This document shows positions 8,140-17,108 of a stretch of DNA of 64,000 nt, in pieces. A program made the position numbers and the translations under genes. How positions within the stretch are numbered: position 1 is the first letter of the stretch; the number at the start of each line of letters is the position of its first letter. Under the pieces are notes generated by a model. That model saw nothing but the letters and a program-made list of their open reading frames with translations, ran no database searches and was not told the origin of the DNA. This stretch comes from Caulobacteraceae bacterium (lineage in GTDB: Bacteria; Pseudomonadota; Alphaproteobacteria; Caulobacterales; Caulobacteraceae): assembly GCA_027452265.1 (NCBI GenBank), contig DAIDGR010000110.1:39828-103827 (forward strand). The letters are read 5' to 3'.

Positions 8140-8730
8140 TCAGAGCCGCTCGCGCAAGGCCGGCGAGAGCAGGCCGAACAACAGGTGGTCGCGCCACGCG
8201 CCGTCGATCTTGAGATAGGCCCGGGCCAGACCTTCCTGGTCGAAGCCCGCTTTCAGCAGCACCCCGCGCGAAGCGGCGTTGCTCGGCAGACAGGCCGCCT
8301 CGACCCGGTGCAGGCCGAGCCGGTCGAAAGCGAAACAGGACACCGCCTTGACCGCATCCGTCGTGTAGCCCTGGCGGGTATGGGCCTGACCGACCCAGTA
8401 GCCGATCGAACCCATCTGGGCGACGCCGCGGCGGATGTTGGAGAGGGTTATGCCACCCACCAGGGTGTCATCGCTCTTGCGGAACACGAGGAAGGGGTAG
8501 GCGACGCCGCGCTCCATGTCCTGGCTGTAGGCGGCCAGACGACGGCGATAGGCTCCCCGCGTGAGGTCATCGCTCGGCCAGGTCGGCTCCCAGGGCTGGA
8601 GAAAGGCGCGCGAAGCCTCCCGCAGGCTCGACCAGGCGCTGAAGTCGCTGGAGCGATGCGGACGCAGCCTGACCCCGCCATAGGAGAGGCGAAGATCCAG
8701 GTCAGCCGAAATCCAGTCCAGCAACGCCAT
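8140..8730 (-). CDS. GNAT-family acetyltransferase (RimJ/RimL-like)
   Basis: 196 aa, acetyl-CoA-dependent N-acetyltransferase. The RimJ-type pattern is visible: VRLRPHRSSDFSAW near the N-terminus, PFLVFRKSDDTLVGGITL in the middle, and SIGYWVGQAHTRQGYTTDAVKAV as the acetyl-CoA binding region. HRVEAACLPSNAASRGVLLKAGF near the end is highly typical of ribosomal-protein alanine acetyltransferases. It lies 37 bp downstream of the M16 peptidase gene on the same strand, so it may be the last gene of the cta-thrC transcript. The actual substrate is unknown. Confidence 0.87.
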   Translation of the reverse strand: MALLDWISADLDLRLSYGGVRLRPHRSSDFSAWSSLREASRAFLQPWEPTWPSDDLTRGAYRRRLAAYSQDMERGVAYPFLVFRKSDDTLVGGITLSNIRRGVAQMGSIGYWVGQAHTRQGYTTDAVKAVSCFAFDRLGLHRVEAACLPSNAASRGVLLKAGFDQEGLARAYLKIDGAWRDHLLFGLLSPALRERL

Positions 8731-8767
8731 GCCCTATTGTGCCGCGAAACCTTGCCGGACGATAGGC

Positions 8768-10036
8768 TCAGCCGAACAAGGCCGTCTGGAACCGGGACGC
8801 CGCCTCCGCCGCCTTTCGCGGCCCCAGGATCGCCACCGCACAGGCCCCAGGCGCGCGCAGGGTCGTCTCGAACGCGTCGAGATCCTCAGGCCCGACCCGA
8901 TCGATCGCCTCGATATGGGCGGCGGGCGGCTGGACGGCGCCGAGGGTCAGGAGCTCGGTGGCCGCCTGCTCGGCGCGGGAGGCCAGAGACTCGCGGGCCA
9001 TCAGAAGTCCGGATTTGAGCTGCGTCTTGGCCCGGGCCAGGGCTTCCGGCGACAGGCGCCTCGCGAAGCCGACCAGCTCGCGCGCCACGGCCTCGGCGAC
9101 GCGTCCGGCGTCTTGCGCGCCACACCCGGCATAGATCCCGAGAACGCCTGCATCGGCCCAGGCCTCGGCATAGGCGTCGATGGCGTAGGCCAGGCCCAGA
9201 CGCTCCCGCACCTCCTGGAACAGGCGCGAGGCCATGCCCCCGCCCAGGGCCTCGGCCACCACGCGATGGGTCCAGTATTGCCCGGCGGCGAGGCCTGGGG
9301 CCGGAACCAGGAAGACCAGGTGAGCCTGTTCCAGCCGCCGCGTCTCCGCCACCGCGCCCCCGATAAATGCGGCGGGTTCAGGCGCTGGGGCGGATGCGCC
9401 CGGGGCGGCGCTGAACAGCGCCTCGGCCTGCCGCAGGACCCGCGCCTCGTCGACGGCGCCGGCGACGCTGACCACCAGGCGATCCGGGGCGTAGAGCTGG
9501 GCGCGCCAGGCCTCCAGCGCCGCGGGGTCGGCGGAGGCGAGACTGATCTCGGTTCCCAGGATCGGTCGGCCCAGGGCCTGATCGGCGAAGGCCACCGATT
9601 GGGCCTGTTCGAACACCTGGTCGTCGGGCGTGTCCACCGCCTCAGCGATCTCCTGGGCCACAACGCGCTTTTCGCGAGCCAGGTCATCGGCATCCAGGCG
9701 GGGGTGCAACACCAGGTCGGCGAGCACGCCCAGGGTCAGGTCGAAGGCCTCGGGCAGGGCCCGCGCCTGAAAACTGGTGCGCTCATAACCGGTCGCGGCG
9801 TTGATCTGGCCGCCCTCGCCCTCGATCACCTCCACCAGTTCCGCGGCCCCCCGGCCGCCCGCACCCTTGAACACCATGTGCTCGAGAAGGTGCGACCAGC
9901 CGTTGCGGGTGGCGTCCTCATGGCGCGCGCCGCGACCCGCGACCACGCTGATGGCGACGCTTTGATAGCCCGGCGCCGGGTCGAAGAGGACGCGGACCCC
10001 ATTGGCGAGGTCATGCAGACGAGCGGGCTCCCTCAT
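8768..10036 (-). CDS. M16-family zinc peptidase (processing-peptidase-like)
   Basis: 422 aa. The inverted zinc motif HxxEH is present as SHLLEHMVFKG at about residue 47-55, and the third ligand Glu lies in the downstream ELVEVIEGEGGQINAATG stretch. ATGYERTSFQ and the C-terminal peptidase_M16_C domain follow. It resembles mitochondrial processing peptidase beta and the bacterial PqqL/YmxG group. The cellular substrate is not known. The start ATG at 10036 overlaps the thrC stop as ATGA, so translation is probably coupled to thrC. The thrC-M16 pairing is common in alphaproteobacteria. Confidence 0.9.
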   Translation of the reverse strand: MREPARLHDLANGVRVLFDPAPGYQSVAISVVAGRGARHEDATRNGWSHLLEHMVFKGAGGRGAAELVEVIEGEGGQINAATGYERTSFQARALPEAFDLTLGVLADLVLHPRLDADDLAREKRVVAQEIAEAVDTPDDQVFEQAQSVAFADQALGRPILGTEISLASADPAALEAWRAQLYAPDRLVVSVAGAVDEARVLRQAEALFSAAPGASAPAPEPAAFIGGAVAETRRLEQAHLVFLVPAPGLAAGQYWTHRVVAEALGGGMASRLFQEVRERLGLAYAIDAYAEAWADAGVLGIYAGCGAQDAGRVAEAVARELVGFARRLSPEALARAKTQLKSGLLMARESLASRAEQAATELLTLGAVQPPAAHIEAIDRVGPEDLDAFETTLRAPGACAVAILGPRKAAEAASRFQTALFG

Positions 10037-11451
10037 AGGGCGAGGCAGCCTGCGATGGCGCTCTTGAGGGCGTCGAGATCCGCCGGAAGGCGGATCACGC
10101 GTTCGGGACGGCCGTTCAGGGCCAGGACCTGGGCGGGCGGGGGAACGACATCGCCCGTGGCCGCCGAGACCGCCTCTGGGAACTTGGCCGGATGGGCGGT
10201 GGCGAGGACCACGCGTGGCGAGGCCTCGCGGGTGTCGCCCGCCTCCAGGATGCCGGCGGCGGCAAGGGCGACGGCGGTGTGCGGGTCGACAAAGCCAAGC
10301 CCGCGGTCGTGGGCGAGCGCCATGGTCCGCGAAGTCTCCGCCTCATCGACCGCCCGGGCTGGACCCAGGGCGCGTATGGCGTTCAACGCCTCACCAGACA
10401 AGTTCAGGGCGCCGCCGGCCTCAAAGCCCTCAAAGGCGGCCGCGGTCGCGGCGGCGTCGCGGCCCAGGGCCTCGAACACCAGGCGCTCGAAGTTGGAAGC
10501 GGCCTGGATATCCATGGCCGGGCTTTGGGTCGGCGCCAGGGTGCCGCGAACATAGACGCCAGAGGCGAAGGCCCGGGGGAGAATGTCGTTGCGATTGGTC
10601 GCCGCCAGGATCTCGCCAATCGGCAGGCCCATGGCCCGGGCGGCCCAGCCCGCGAAGGCGTCGCCGAAATTCCCCGTCGGGACGGCGAAACGGATCTTGC
10701 CGCTGATCGTCGACGGGGTTGCCGCGCCAAGCGCCACGGCGGAAGTCGCGTAATAGACGGCCTGGGCCAGGATCCGGACGATATTGATCGAGTTGACCGC
10801 CGTAAGACGGGCCTCGCGCGCGAAGTCCGCGTCCCGGAACAGGCGCTTGACCAGGGCCTGGCAGGCATCGAAATCGCCCTGCACGGCCAGGGCATGGACA
10901 TTGGATTCGGGCGACGCGGTAATGAAGCGCCGCTGGACCTCAGAGATGCGTCCCTCGGGGAACAGGACCACGACATCGGTCCGCGCAACACCGGCAAAGG
11001 CCTCGACCGCCGCACCTCCGGTATCGCCGGAGGTCGCGCAGATGATGGTCAGACGCCCGTCTCGCCGCGCCAGCATCTCGCCGTAGAGCTGGGCGAGGAG
11101 CTGCATGGCGATGTCCTTGAAGGCCAGGCTCGGCCCGTGGAACAGCTCGAGGCGCCAGCTTGCCGGACCGATCTGGACGAGAGGCGCCACGGCCGGGTGC
11201 GCGAACCGGGCATAGGCGGCCTGGCACAATCGCCTCAGAGCGGCCGGCTCGAGGCTGTCGCCGACAAAGGGCGACAGAATGCGAGCGGCGACCTCAGCGT
11301 AGGGGCGACCCGCGAGGTCGGCGATCTCGTCGGTCGAGAGGCGGGGCCAATGTTCCGGCGTGTAGAGGCCGCCATCGGGCGCAAGGCCCGCCATCAGGGC
11401 GCCTTCGAAGTCCACGGCGGGGGCGACGCCCCGGGTCGAAACGAATCTCAT
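10033..11451 (-). CDS. thrC: Threonine synthase
   Basis: 472 aa, PLP enzyme converting O-phosphohomoserine to threonine. The N-terminal thrC domain MRFVSTRGVAPAVDFEGALMAGLAPDGGLYTPEHWP is diagnostic. The PLP lysine lies in HGPSLAFKDIAMQLLAQL. ICATSGDTGGAAVEAF and GNFGDAFAGWAARAMGLP are phosphate and substrate loops. Both ends overlap neighbours by 4 nt (ATGA with the SURF1 stop upstream and with the M16 start downstream). An amino-acid gene is thus locked into the oxidase transcript. Confidence 0.95.
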   Translation of the reverse strand: MRFVSTRGVAPAVDFEGALMAGLAPDGGLYTPEHWPRLSTDEIADLAGRPYAEVAARILSPFVGDSLEPAALRRLCQAAYARFAHPAVAPLVQIGPASWRLELFHGPSLAFKDIAMQLLAQLYGEMLARRDGRLTIICATSGDTGGAAVEAFAGVARTDVVVLFPEGRISEVQRRFITASPESNVHALAVQGDFDACQALVKRLFRDADFAREARLTAVNSINIVRILAQAVYYATSAVALGAATPSTISGKIRFAVPTGNFGDAFAGWAARAMGLPIGEILAATNRNDILPRAFASGVYVRGTLAPTQSPAMDIQAASNFERLVFEALGRDAAATAAAFEGFEAGGALNLSGEALNAIRALGPARAVDEAETSRTMALAHDRGLGFVDPHTAVALAAAGILEAGDTREASPRVVLATAHPAKFPEAVSAATGDVVPPPAQVLALNGRPERVIRLPADLDALKSAIAGCLAL

Positions 11452-12197
11452 CGGCGATATCGCTGCAACAGCATGGCCAGATAGAACCAGGCGAGGATTC
11501 CGGCCAGGGCGAACCAGGTTAGGGCATAGACGAAATGGTTGTTGGGAATGTCCTCGGGCAGGGCCCTCGGCTGTACCCCCGGCGCCGCCGGGCGCTCGCT
11601 CTCGGCCGCCAGCAGGTAGGGCGCTGGATGGGCCAGGCCTGCCGCCTTGCTGAACTCGGCGAGGGTCGGCCCGTCGATCAGCCGCGCGACCACCATGCGG
11701 GGCGTCCTTTGGATGACCGCCGGCCCCAGCCAGGGCTTCCCCCCGGGCGTGCGCAGGACCCCGACCACCTCGCCCATCGGCGGGTCGGTCACCGGCGTGG
11801 GGGCGGTAAAGCCTTTGAGCCCGGTCGCGAGGCCACGGTCGACGAGGATGCCATCATACGGCCCGAGCGCGGCGCGACAGGCGCCAAGCAGCCGCCAGCC
11901 GATCACGCCGTCGGCGACGGCATAGCGGAAGAGCTGCGGGCCTCGCCGAGGCGCGGGATCGCAGGCCACGGCGACCCGGACAAAGCCCTGGTCGCCCGGC
12001 GCGGCGAGAACCTGGACGAGGGGGCGCGCCGGAGCGGTCTTCAGCGCCGCGATTCGGGCCAGGAGGGCTTCCTTCCAGGCCAGGCGGTGCACCTGCCAGA
12101 CGCCAAGGCCGATCAGCCCTGAAAAGACGATCAGGGCCGCCAGGGTCAGGCCGATGGGAAACCGCGCGCCCCGCAAGGGGGGGGTCGATCCGGTCAC
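11448..12197 (-). CDS. SURF1-family cytochrome oxidase assembly protein
   Basis: 249 aa with a membrane helix near each end (LTLAALIVFSGLIGLGVWQ and FVYALTWFALAGILAWFYL), the hairpin topology of SURF1/Shy1. GVWQVHRLAWKEALLARI and the loop LVDRGLATG are family features. SURF1 helps heme a insertion into subunit I, encoded upstream as ctaD. The start is a GTG at 12197 that overlaps the stop of the DUF983 gene as GTGA; the stop overlaps thrC as ATGA. Confidence 0.92.
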   Translation of the reverse strand: MTGSTPPLRGARFPIGLTLAALIVFSGLIGLGVWQVHRLAWKEALLARIAALKTAPARPLVQVLAAPGDQGFVRVAVACDPAPRRGPQLFRYAVADGVIGWRLLGACRAALGPYDGILVDRGLATGLKGFTAPTPVTDPPMGEVVGVLRTPGGKPWLGPAVIQRTPRMVVARLIDGPTLAEFSKAAGLAHPAPYLLAAESERPAAPGVQPRALPEDIPNNHFVYALTWFALAGILAWFYLAMLLQRYRR

Positions 12198-12571
12198 GGC
12201 GGCGGCCTTTCACCGCGATTGCGCATCTGTGCGGCGATCATCAGGCCTTTCATTGGCCTAAGCAGCCCCAGGCATACGGCCGCGCCGATCGGCAACCACA
12301 CCGCGAGGTCCACCCAGACCGGAGGGTCGTAGATCAATTCCGTGATCAGGGCGGCGAAGACGACGATGAAGCCGGCGAACAGGATGACGAACACGGCCGG
12401 ACCATCTCCGCTGTCCACCGTGGTCAGGTCATAGCCACAGACCGGGCAGCGCGGCGCAAGTTTGAGGAACCCGACGAACAGCGCGCCCTCGCCGCACCGG
12501 GCGCAGCGCCCGCGAAGGCCACGCAGGAAGGGCGCGAGAGGCGCGCCGCGCCCTTCGCCAGCCTCGCTCAA
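12194..12571 (-). CDS. DUF983 family membrane protein
   Basis: 125 aa. The N-terminus has a zinc-ribbon-like pair of CxxC motifs (RCARCGEGALF and CPVCGYDL), followed by two membrane helices (GPAVFVILFAGFIVVFAALI and DLAVWLPIGAAVCLGLL). DUF983 genes sit between ctaE and surf1 in many alphaproteobacterial oxidase clusters, so a role in oxidase biogenesis is likely but unproven. The start is a TTG at 12571 overlapping the ctaE stop as TTGA; no ATG or GTG alternative keeps the zinc ribbon. Confidence 0.87.
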   Translation of the reverse strand: MSEAGEGRGAPLAPFLRGLRGRCARCGEGALFVGFLKLAPRCPVCGYDLTTVDSGDGPAVFVILFAGFIVVFAALITELIYDPPVWVDLAVWLPIGAAVCLGLLRPMKGLMIAAQMRNRGERPPP

Positions 12572-13443
12572 TGGCCCCAGCCGGCCCCAAAGATCACGTA
12601 CAGGAACGTGAACAGGAAGAGCCAGACGACGTCGACGAAATGCCAGTACCAGGCGGCCGCCTCGAACCCGAAATGCTGCTTGGGCGTGAACCCTCCATTC
12701 AGCATCCGGATCAGGCAGACCGTGAGAAAGATGGTGCCGACGATGACGTGGAAGCCATGGAAACCCGTCGCCATGAAGAAGCTGGATCCATAGAGGCCCG
12801 AATTGGCCGCATCAGGCCCATAGAAAAGCTTTTCGGACAGGATGTGGTGGTACTCGTAGCCCTGGATCGAGGTGAACAGGACGCCCAGCATGATGGTGAG
12901 GATCAGGCCAAGCTGAGCGCCTTTGCGGTCGCCCTGCTGCAGGGCGTGGTGCGACCAGGTCACCGTCGTGCCCGAGAGGAGAAGGGTCAGGGTATTGATC
13001 AGCGGAAGCTGAAACGGCGCCACGGCCTCCACACCCTTGGGCGGCCAGGTGGCCCAGGCGGCGCTCACATCGTCAAGCGGCGAGAGCGTGCGCACGTGAT
13101 GGAACAGGGCCATCTCGAAGAAGATCCAGAACCAAGCGACGAAGAACATCACCTCCGAGGCGATGAACAGGATCATGCCGTATCGCAGGCCGATCGAGAC
13201 CACCGGCGTATGATCCCCGTGATTGGCCTCTTTGATCACGTCGCGCCACCAGGCGGCCATGGTGAAGAGCACACCAGCAGCCCCCAGGGCCAGAACCCAC
13301 CAGTCGCCCTTGGGAAGGCCCAGAATACCCTTCAACCCGATGACGAGGCCCAGGGCGAGGATCACCGCCGACATCGACCCGACCAGCGGCCAGGGACTCG
13401 GATTGACGAGGTGATAGTCGTGCTTCACGCCTTCGTGGGCCAT
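12568..13443 (-). CDS. ctaE: Cytochrome c oxidase subunit III
   Basis: 291 aa, the seven-helix subunit of the aa3-type oxidase. Conserved stretches include HDYHLVNPSPWPLVGS at the N-terminus, GMILFIASEVMFFVAWFW with the conserved Glu, HHALQQGDRKGAQLGL, and FFMATGFHGFHVIVGTIFL. The C-terminal YWHFVDVVWLFLFTFLYVIFGAGWGH is typical. Subunit III stabilises proton uptake and turnover of the complex. It is 106 bp downstream of ctaG and is followed by DUF983 through a TTGA overlap. Confidence 0.96.
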   Translation of the reverse strand: MAHEGVKHDYHLVNPSPWPLVGSMSAVILALGLVIGLKGILGLPKGDWWVLALGAAGVLFTMAAWWRDVIKEANHGDHTPVVSIGLRYGMILFIASEVMFFVAWFWIFFEMALFHHVRTLSPLDDVSAAWATWPPKGVEAVAPFQLPLINTLTLLLSGTTVTWSHHALQQGDRKGAQLGLILTIMLGVLFTSIQGYEYHHILSEKLFYGPDAANSGLYGSSFFMATGFHGFHVIVGTIFLTVCLIRMLNGGFTPKQHFGFEAAAWYWHFVDVVWLFLFTFLYVIFGAGWGH

Positions 13444-13549
13444 GTCCCGCCTTGTCTCCTACACAGGTCCCGCAGCCACGACGCCGAATCCGGCGCGCGC
13501 GACGCGCATCTCGTCCAACCTCGACACCACGGAAGTCGGCGTCGGCGTC

Positions 13550-14242
13550 CTATAGCCCCGCCTTCGCCGTTCCGCCAAGAGGTCCTGCGGCCGGCGCGGC
13601 GCGGGTCTGGGAGGCGGTGGCTTGGGGCTTGGTCTGAGCGGGCGCGGCCTTGCCCGCGTCGGTGGCCGGAAAGAAGGTATAGGACAGCGTAATATCCGGT
13701 TCGTACCGGGTGTCCCGGTCCTGCCCAAAGCGGGGGTCGACGTAATAGACGACGGGAAACTCCGCCGTCTGGCCCGGCGCGAGGGTCTGGTCGCTGAAAC
13801 AGAAGCACTCAAGCTTTGAAAAATATTGGCCGGCCGCCTCGGGGACGACATTGAAGAGCGCGCGCGCGGTGACCGGGTGGTCGCTCGTGTTCTTGACCCG
13901 GAAGAAGGCCAGGTTCGAGGCGCCCAGATGCACGGTCTGGCTGGCCTGTTCGGGCTGGAACTGGAACGGCACGCCGTTCACGTTGGTGTCGAACTTCACG
14001 ACCACGGTCTGGGCCGAGACCTGGCTGGGCGCGTAGGCGGCCCGCTTGACGGCCCCGTTGAAGCCGGTGGCCGCACAGAAGGCGCGATAGAAGGTCGGCG
14101 CCTCCGCCACCAGCCCCACCATCACCGCCAGGACGCTAAGACAGACCAGGACCACGCGCTGGTTGGCGCGGGCGCCGGCGCTCCGCGTCCCGGTCGGAGA
14201 GGCCGGGCCTTCGGGAGGGGGCTCAGGGGGTGAGGCCGCCAT
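13550..14242 (-). CDS. ctaG: Cytochrome c oxidase assembly protein CtaG (Cox11)
   Basis: 230 aa. A single N-terminal membrane helix (RVVLVCLSVLAVMVGLVAEAP) anchors a periplasmic copper-chaperone domain. The copper-binding motif is KLECFCFSDQTL. NVNGVPFQFQPEQ and FPVVYYVDPRF are conserved in Cox11. It delivers copper to CuB of subunit I. I start at the ATG at 14242, which overlaps the 3' end of the preceding 49-aa ORF by 20 nt; a TTG at 14251 is an alternative. The C-terminal tail is an Ala/Pro/Thr-rich extension of about 30 residues. Confidence 0.94.
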   Translation of the reverse strand: MAASPPEPPPEGPASPTGTRSAGARANQRVVLVCLSVLAVMVGLVAEAPTFYRAFCAATGFNGAVKRAAYAPSQVSAQTVVVKFDTNVNGVPFQFQPEQASQTVHLGASNLAFFRVKNTSDHPVTARALFNVVPEAAGQYFSKLECFCFSDQTLAPGQTAEFPVVYYVDPRFGQDRDTRYEPDITLSYTFFPATDAGKAAPAQTKPQATASQTRAAPAAGPLGGTAKAGL

Positions 14243-14372
14243 TGTGACCAATCTTGATGACCGTGATGACGAAAATAAGGACCACGAAGCCGATCAGAGC
14301 CCCGGCAAGAAGCAGGTTGCGCGCGCGCCGCGCCTTCGCGGCCGCCTCGCTTTCCTGGTTGGGGTCGCTCAT
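14223..14372 (-). CDS. 49-aa single-pass membrane protein between ctaB and ctaG (CoxF-like)
   Basis: This short ORF is absent from the supplied track because of its length. It starts at the ATG at 14372, overlapping the ctaB stop as ATGA, and ends at 14223 inside ctaG. The protein begins MSDPNQESEAAAKARRARN, then has one hydrophobic helix (LLLAGALIGFVVLIFVITVIK) and a short tail. A charged, Arg-rich N-terminus plus one helix is the pattern of the tiny CoxF-type proteins found at this position in other alphaproteobacterial oxidase operons. Function in oxidase biogenesis is inferred from position and topology. Confidence 0.8.
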   Translation of the reverse strand: MSDPNQESEAAAKARRARNLLLAGALIGFVVLIFVITVIKIGHNGGLTP

Positions 14373-15379
14373 GGAAAAACCTGAGGGATGAGGCCCGGGG
14401 AGAGGGGCGCGAGCCCGGCCAGGCGCTCGATCAAAAGCGCCGCGAACAGGGCGAAGAGGTAGGCCAGAGAAAAGGCGAAGACGTCACGCGCGCGGCGCGC
14501 GCCCTTGCCCACCTTGTAGAGCGTCGTGCGGCCGTCCGCCGCGACGGGCTCCACATCATCGCGGGGCCCCGATGCGGCCAGACGTGCGACGAGGGCGATC
14601 AGGCCCAGGCCGCCAAGACTCGCCACAGCCGCGTAAAGGACGCCGCCCAGACCTGTGATGACAGGGGCGAGACCCAGCGGCGCGAGAACAAGGCAATAGG
14701 CAAGGATCTGCCAGCGCGTCGAGGCCCGGCCCCTGACCAGAGGCATCATCGGCACGCCGGCGGCGGCGTAGTCCTCACAGGTGTAGAGCGAAAGCGCCCA
14801 GAAGTGCGGCGGCGTCCAGACAAAGATGATGGCCACCAGGAGCCACGCGTTCAGCGGCGCCGTTCCGCTCGCGGCAGCCCAGCCGACCAGCGGCGGCAGG
14901 GCTCCAGCCAGGCCGCCGATGACGATATTTTGCGGCGTTCGGCGCTTCAGCCAAAGCGTATAGACAAGCACATAGAAGGCGATGGTGAAGGCCAGCAATC
15001 CGGCCGCCAGCCAGTTGGTCGCCAGACCCATCACGCCCACGGACAGGATCGACAGGGTCAGGCCAAGCGCCCGAGCGTCGGAGGGCTGCACGCGCCCCGC
15101 GGGGACAGGGCGTCGCTTGGTCCGGCGCATGACCGCATCGATGTCCGAGTCGTAGGCCATGTTCAGCGCGGCGGATCCGCCGGCGCCGATGGTGATGCAA
15201 AGGATGGCCGCGAACCCCAGCCATGGATCGATCGGCGTGCGCGCGCACAGAAGCCCTGTGATCGCCGTGAACACGACGAGAGACATCACCCGGGGCTTGA
15301 GCAGGGCGATGTAGTCCGATGCGCGGGCCACGTCCGCCGCCGGAGACGCTCCGGCGGCGATGGCCTCAGTCGTGTTCAT
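14369..15379 (-). CDS. ctaB: Protoheme IX farnesyltransferase (heme O synthase)
   Basis: 336 aa, UbiA-superfamily polytopic membrane prenyltransferase that adds a farnesyl group to heme B to make heme O, precursor of heme A. The first Asp-rich motif is NMAYDSDIDAVMRRTKRRPVPAG. YTLWLKRRTPQNIVIGGLAGALPPLVGW and the W-T-P-P-H-F motif VWTPPHFWALSLY are diagnostic. It lies 19 bp after the ctaD stop and overlaps the 49-aa ORF by ATGA. The C-terminal region has about 20 extra residues before the last helix. Confidence 0.95.
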   Translation of the reverse strand: MNTTEAIAAGASPAADVARASDYIALLKPRVMSLVVFTAITGLLCARTPIDPWLGFAAILCITIGAGGSAALNMAYDSDIDAVMRRTKRRPVPAGRVQPSDARALGLTLSILSVGVMGLATNWLAAGLLAFTIAFYVLVYTLWLKRRTPQNIVIGGLAGALPPLVGWAAASGTAPLNAWLLVAIIFVWTPPHFWALSLYTCEDYAAAGVPMMPLVRGRASTRWQILAYCLVLAPLGLAPVITGLGGVLYAAVASLGGLGLIALVARLAASGPRDDVEPVAADGRTTLYKVGKGARRARDVFAFSLAYLFALFAALLIERLAGLAPLSPGLIPQVFP

Positions 15380-15398
15380 GCGAGCTCCGATCGGCCGA

Positions 15399-17078
15399 TC
15401 AGTGACCGTCCGCGTGGACCACCGGCAGTTCGTTGAACTGGTGGAAGGGCGGCGGCGAGGACAGGGTCCATTCCAGCGTCGTCGCCCCGGCGCCCCACGG
15501 ATTGGCCCGAGCCGGACGGCGGCGCAGGGCGGCCTCCAGGATCATGCCCAGGAAGACCACGAGTCCGACCAGGGTGATCAGGTAGCCGATCGAGGACAGG
15601 TGGTTCCAGAACCGGAAGGCCACCGGGTAGTCGATGGACCGACGCGGCATGCCCTGCAGGCCCAGGAAGTGCTGCGGGAAGAAGATCACATTGACGCCGA
15701 CAAAGGTCAGCCAGAAGTGCAGCACGCCCAGCGCTTCATTGTAGCGCACGCCCCACATCTTCTCGAACCAGTAGTAGAACCCGGCGAAAATCGCGAACAC
15801 CGCGCCCAGGCTGAGCACGTAGTGGAAGTGGGCGACCACATAATAGCTGTCGTGCAGAGCGTAATCGATACCGGCATTGGCCAGGACCACGCCGGTGACG
15901 CCGCCCACGGTGAACAGGAAGATGAAGCCGATGGCGAACAGCATCGGCGTTTTGAACTCCAGCGATCCGCCCCACATGGTCGCGATCCAGGAGAAAATCT
16001 TCACCCCCGTGGGAACCGCAATGACCATGGTCGCCGCGACGAAGTAGGCCTGCAGGTTGAGCGGCATGCCCACCGTGAACATGTGGTGCGCCCAGACGAT
16101 GAAGCCGAGGAAGCCGATCGCCACCATGGCGTAGGCCATGGCCAGGTAGCCGAACACCGGCTTGCCCGAGAAAGTCGAGACCACGTGGCTGATGATGCCA
16201 AAGCCCGGGATGATCAGGATGTACACCTCGGGGTGCCCGAAGAACCAGAACAGGTGCTGATACATCAGGGGATCGCCGCCGCCGGCCGGATCAAAGAAGT
16301 GCGTGCCGAAATTCCGGTCGGTGAGGAGCATGGTGATGGCGCCCGCCAGAACCGGCAGGGACAGCAGAAGCAGGAAGACGGTGACCAGAATCGACCACAC
16401 GAACAGCGGCATGCGGTGCAGGGTCATGCCCGGCGCGCGCATGTTGAAGATGGTGGTGATGAAATTGATCGCGCCGAGGATCGAGCTGGCCCCGGCCAGG
16501 TGAACCGACAGGATCACGCAGTCGAACGCCGGCCCCGGATGCCCGATGGTCGAGAGCGGCGCATACATGGTCCAGCCGCCGCCGAATCCGCGTCCCGGGC
16601 CGCCATCGACGAACATCGAGGTCAGCAGCATCACCCAGGAGGCGACCAGCAGCCAGAAGCTGATGTTGTTCATCCGGGGGAACGCCATGTCGGGCGCGCC
16701 GATCATCAAGGGCACGAACCAGTTGCCGAATCCGCCAATCATGGCGGGCATGACCATGAAGAAGATCATGATCAGGCCGTGGGCCGTGACCACGGCGTAG
16801 TAGCCGTGCTTGGTCTGCTCCACGAGACCCATCAGATTGATCGCCGAATTGGGCGAGAACAGCTGGATGCCGGGCTCGGCCAGCTCCCAGCGAATCAGGC
16901 CCGACAGCAGGGCGCCGATGATCCCCGCCTGAATGGCGAAGATGATGTACAGCGTGCCGATGTCCTTATGGTTGGTCGACAGGAACCAGCGGGTGAAAAA
17001 GCCCGGTTTGGCGTCATGCGCGCCATGCCCACCCTGAACATGGGCGGCTCGACCGTGGGTCTGGGCGATGTCAGCCAT
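15399..17078 (-). CDS. ctaD: Cytochrome c oxidase subunit I
   Basis: 559 aa, twelve-helix catalytic subunit with hemes a and a3 and CuB. Ligand regions are visible: [15 protein letters not shown] (low-spin heme His), [17 protein letters not shown] (CuB His with the cross-linked Tyr), the HH pair in [11 protein letters not shown], and [18 protein letters not shown] (heme a3 and heme a His). The VWAHHMF and HPEVYILI pattern fits an A-type aa3 enzyme. It is the second gene of the cta operon, 30 bp after ctaC. The N-terminal extension is His-rich. Confidence 0.97.
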   Translation of the reverse strand: MADIAQTHGRAAHVQGGHGAHDAKPGFFTRWFLSTNHKDIGTLYIIFAIQAGIIGALLSGLIRWELAEPGIQLFSPNSAINLMGLVEQTKHGYYAVVTAHGLIMIFFMVMPAMIGGFGNWFVPLMIGAPDMAFPRMNNISFWLLVASWVMLLTSMFVDGGPGRGFGGGWTMYAPLSTIGHPGPAFDCVILSVHLAGASSILGAINFITTIFNMRAPGMTLHRMPLFVWSILVTVFLLLLSLPVLAGAITMLLTDRNFGTHFFDPAGGGDPLMYQHLFWFFGHPEVYILIIPGFGIISHVVSTFSGKPVFGYLAMAYAMVAIGFLGFIVWAHHMFTVGMPLNLQAYFVAATMVIAVPTGVKIFSWIATMWGGSLEFKTPMLFAIGFIFLFTVGGVTGVVLANAGIDYALHDSYYVVAHFHYVLSLGAVFAIFAGFYYWFEKMWGVRYNEALGVLHFWLTFVGVNVIFFPQHFLGLQGMPRRSIDYPVAFRFWNHLSSIGYLITLVGLVVFLGMILEAALRRRPARANPWGAGATTLEWTLSSPPPFHQFNELPVVHADGH

Positions 17079-17108
17079 CTGACCTGATGCTCCCTATAAG
17101 GACTTGAA

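Noticed and set aside
8729-10555. 608-aa plus-strand ORF over the M16/thrC region
   Set aside because: Antisense shadow of two well-recognised minus-strand genes.
15360-17087. 575-aa plus-strand ORF
   Set aside because: It is the antisense shadow of ctaD; its composition (His/Asp/Glu/Arg-rich) is typical of reverse-frame translation.
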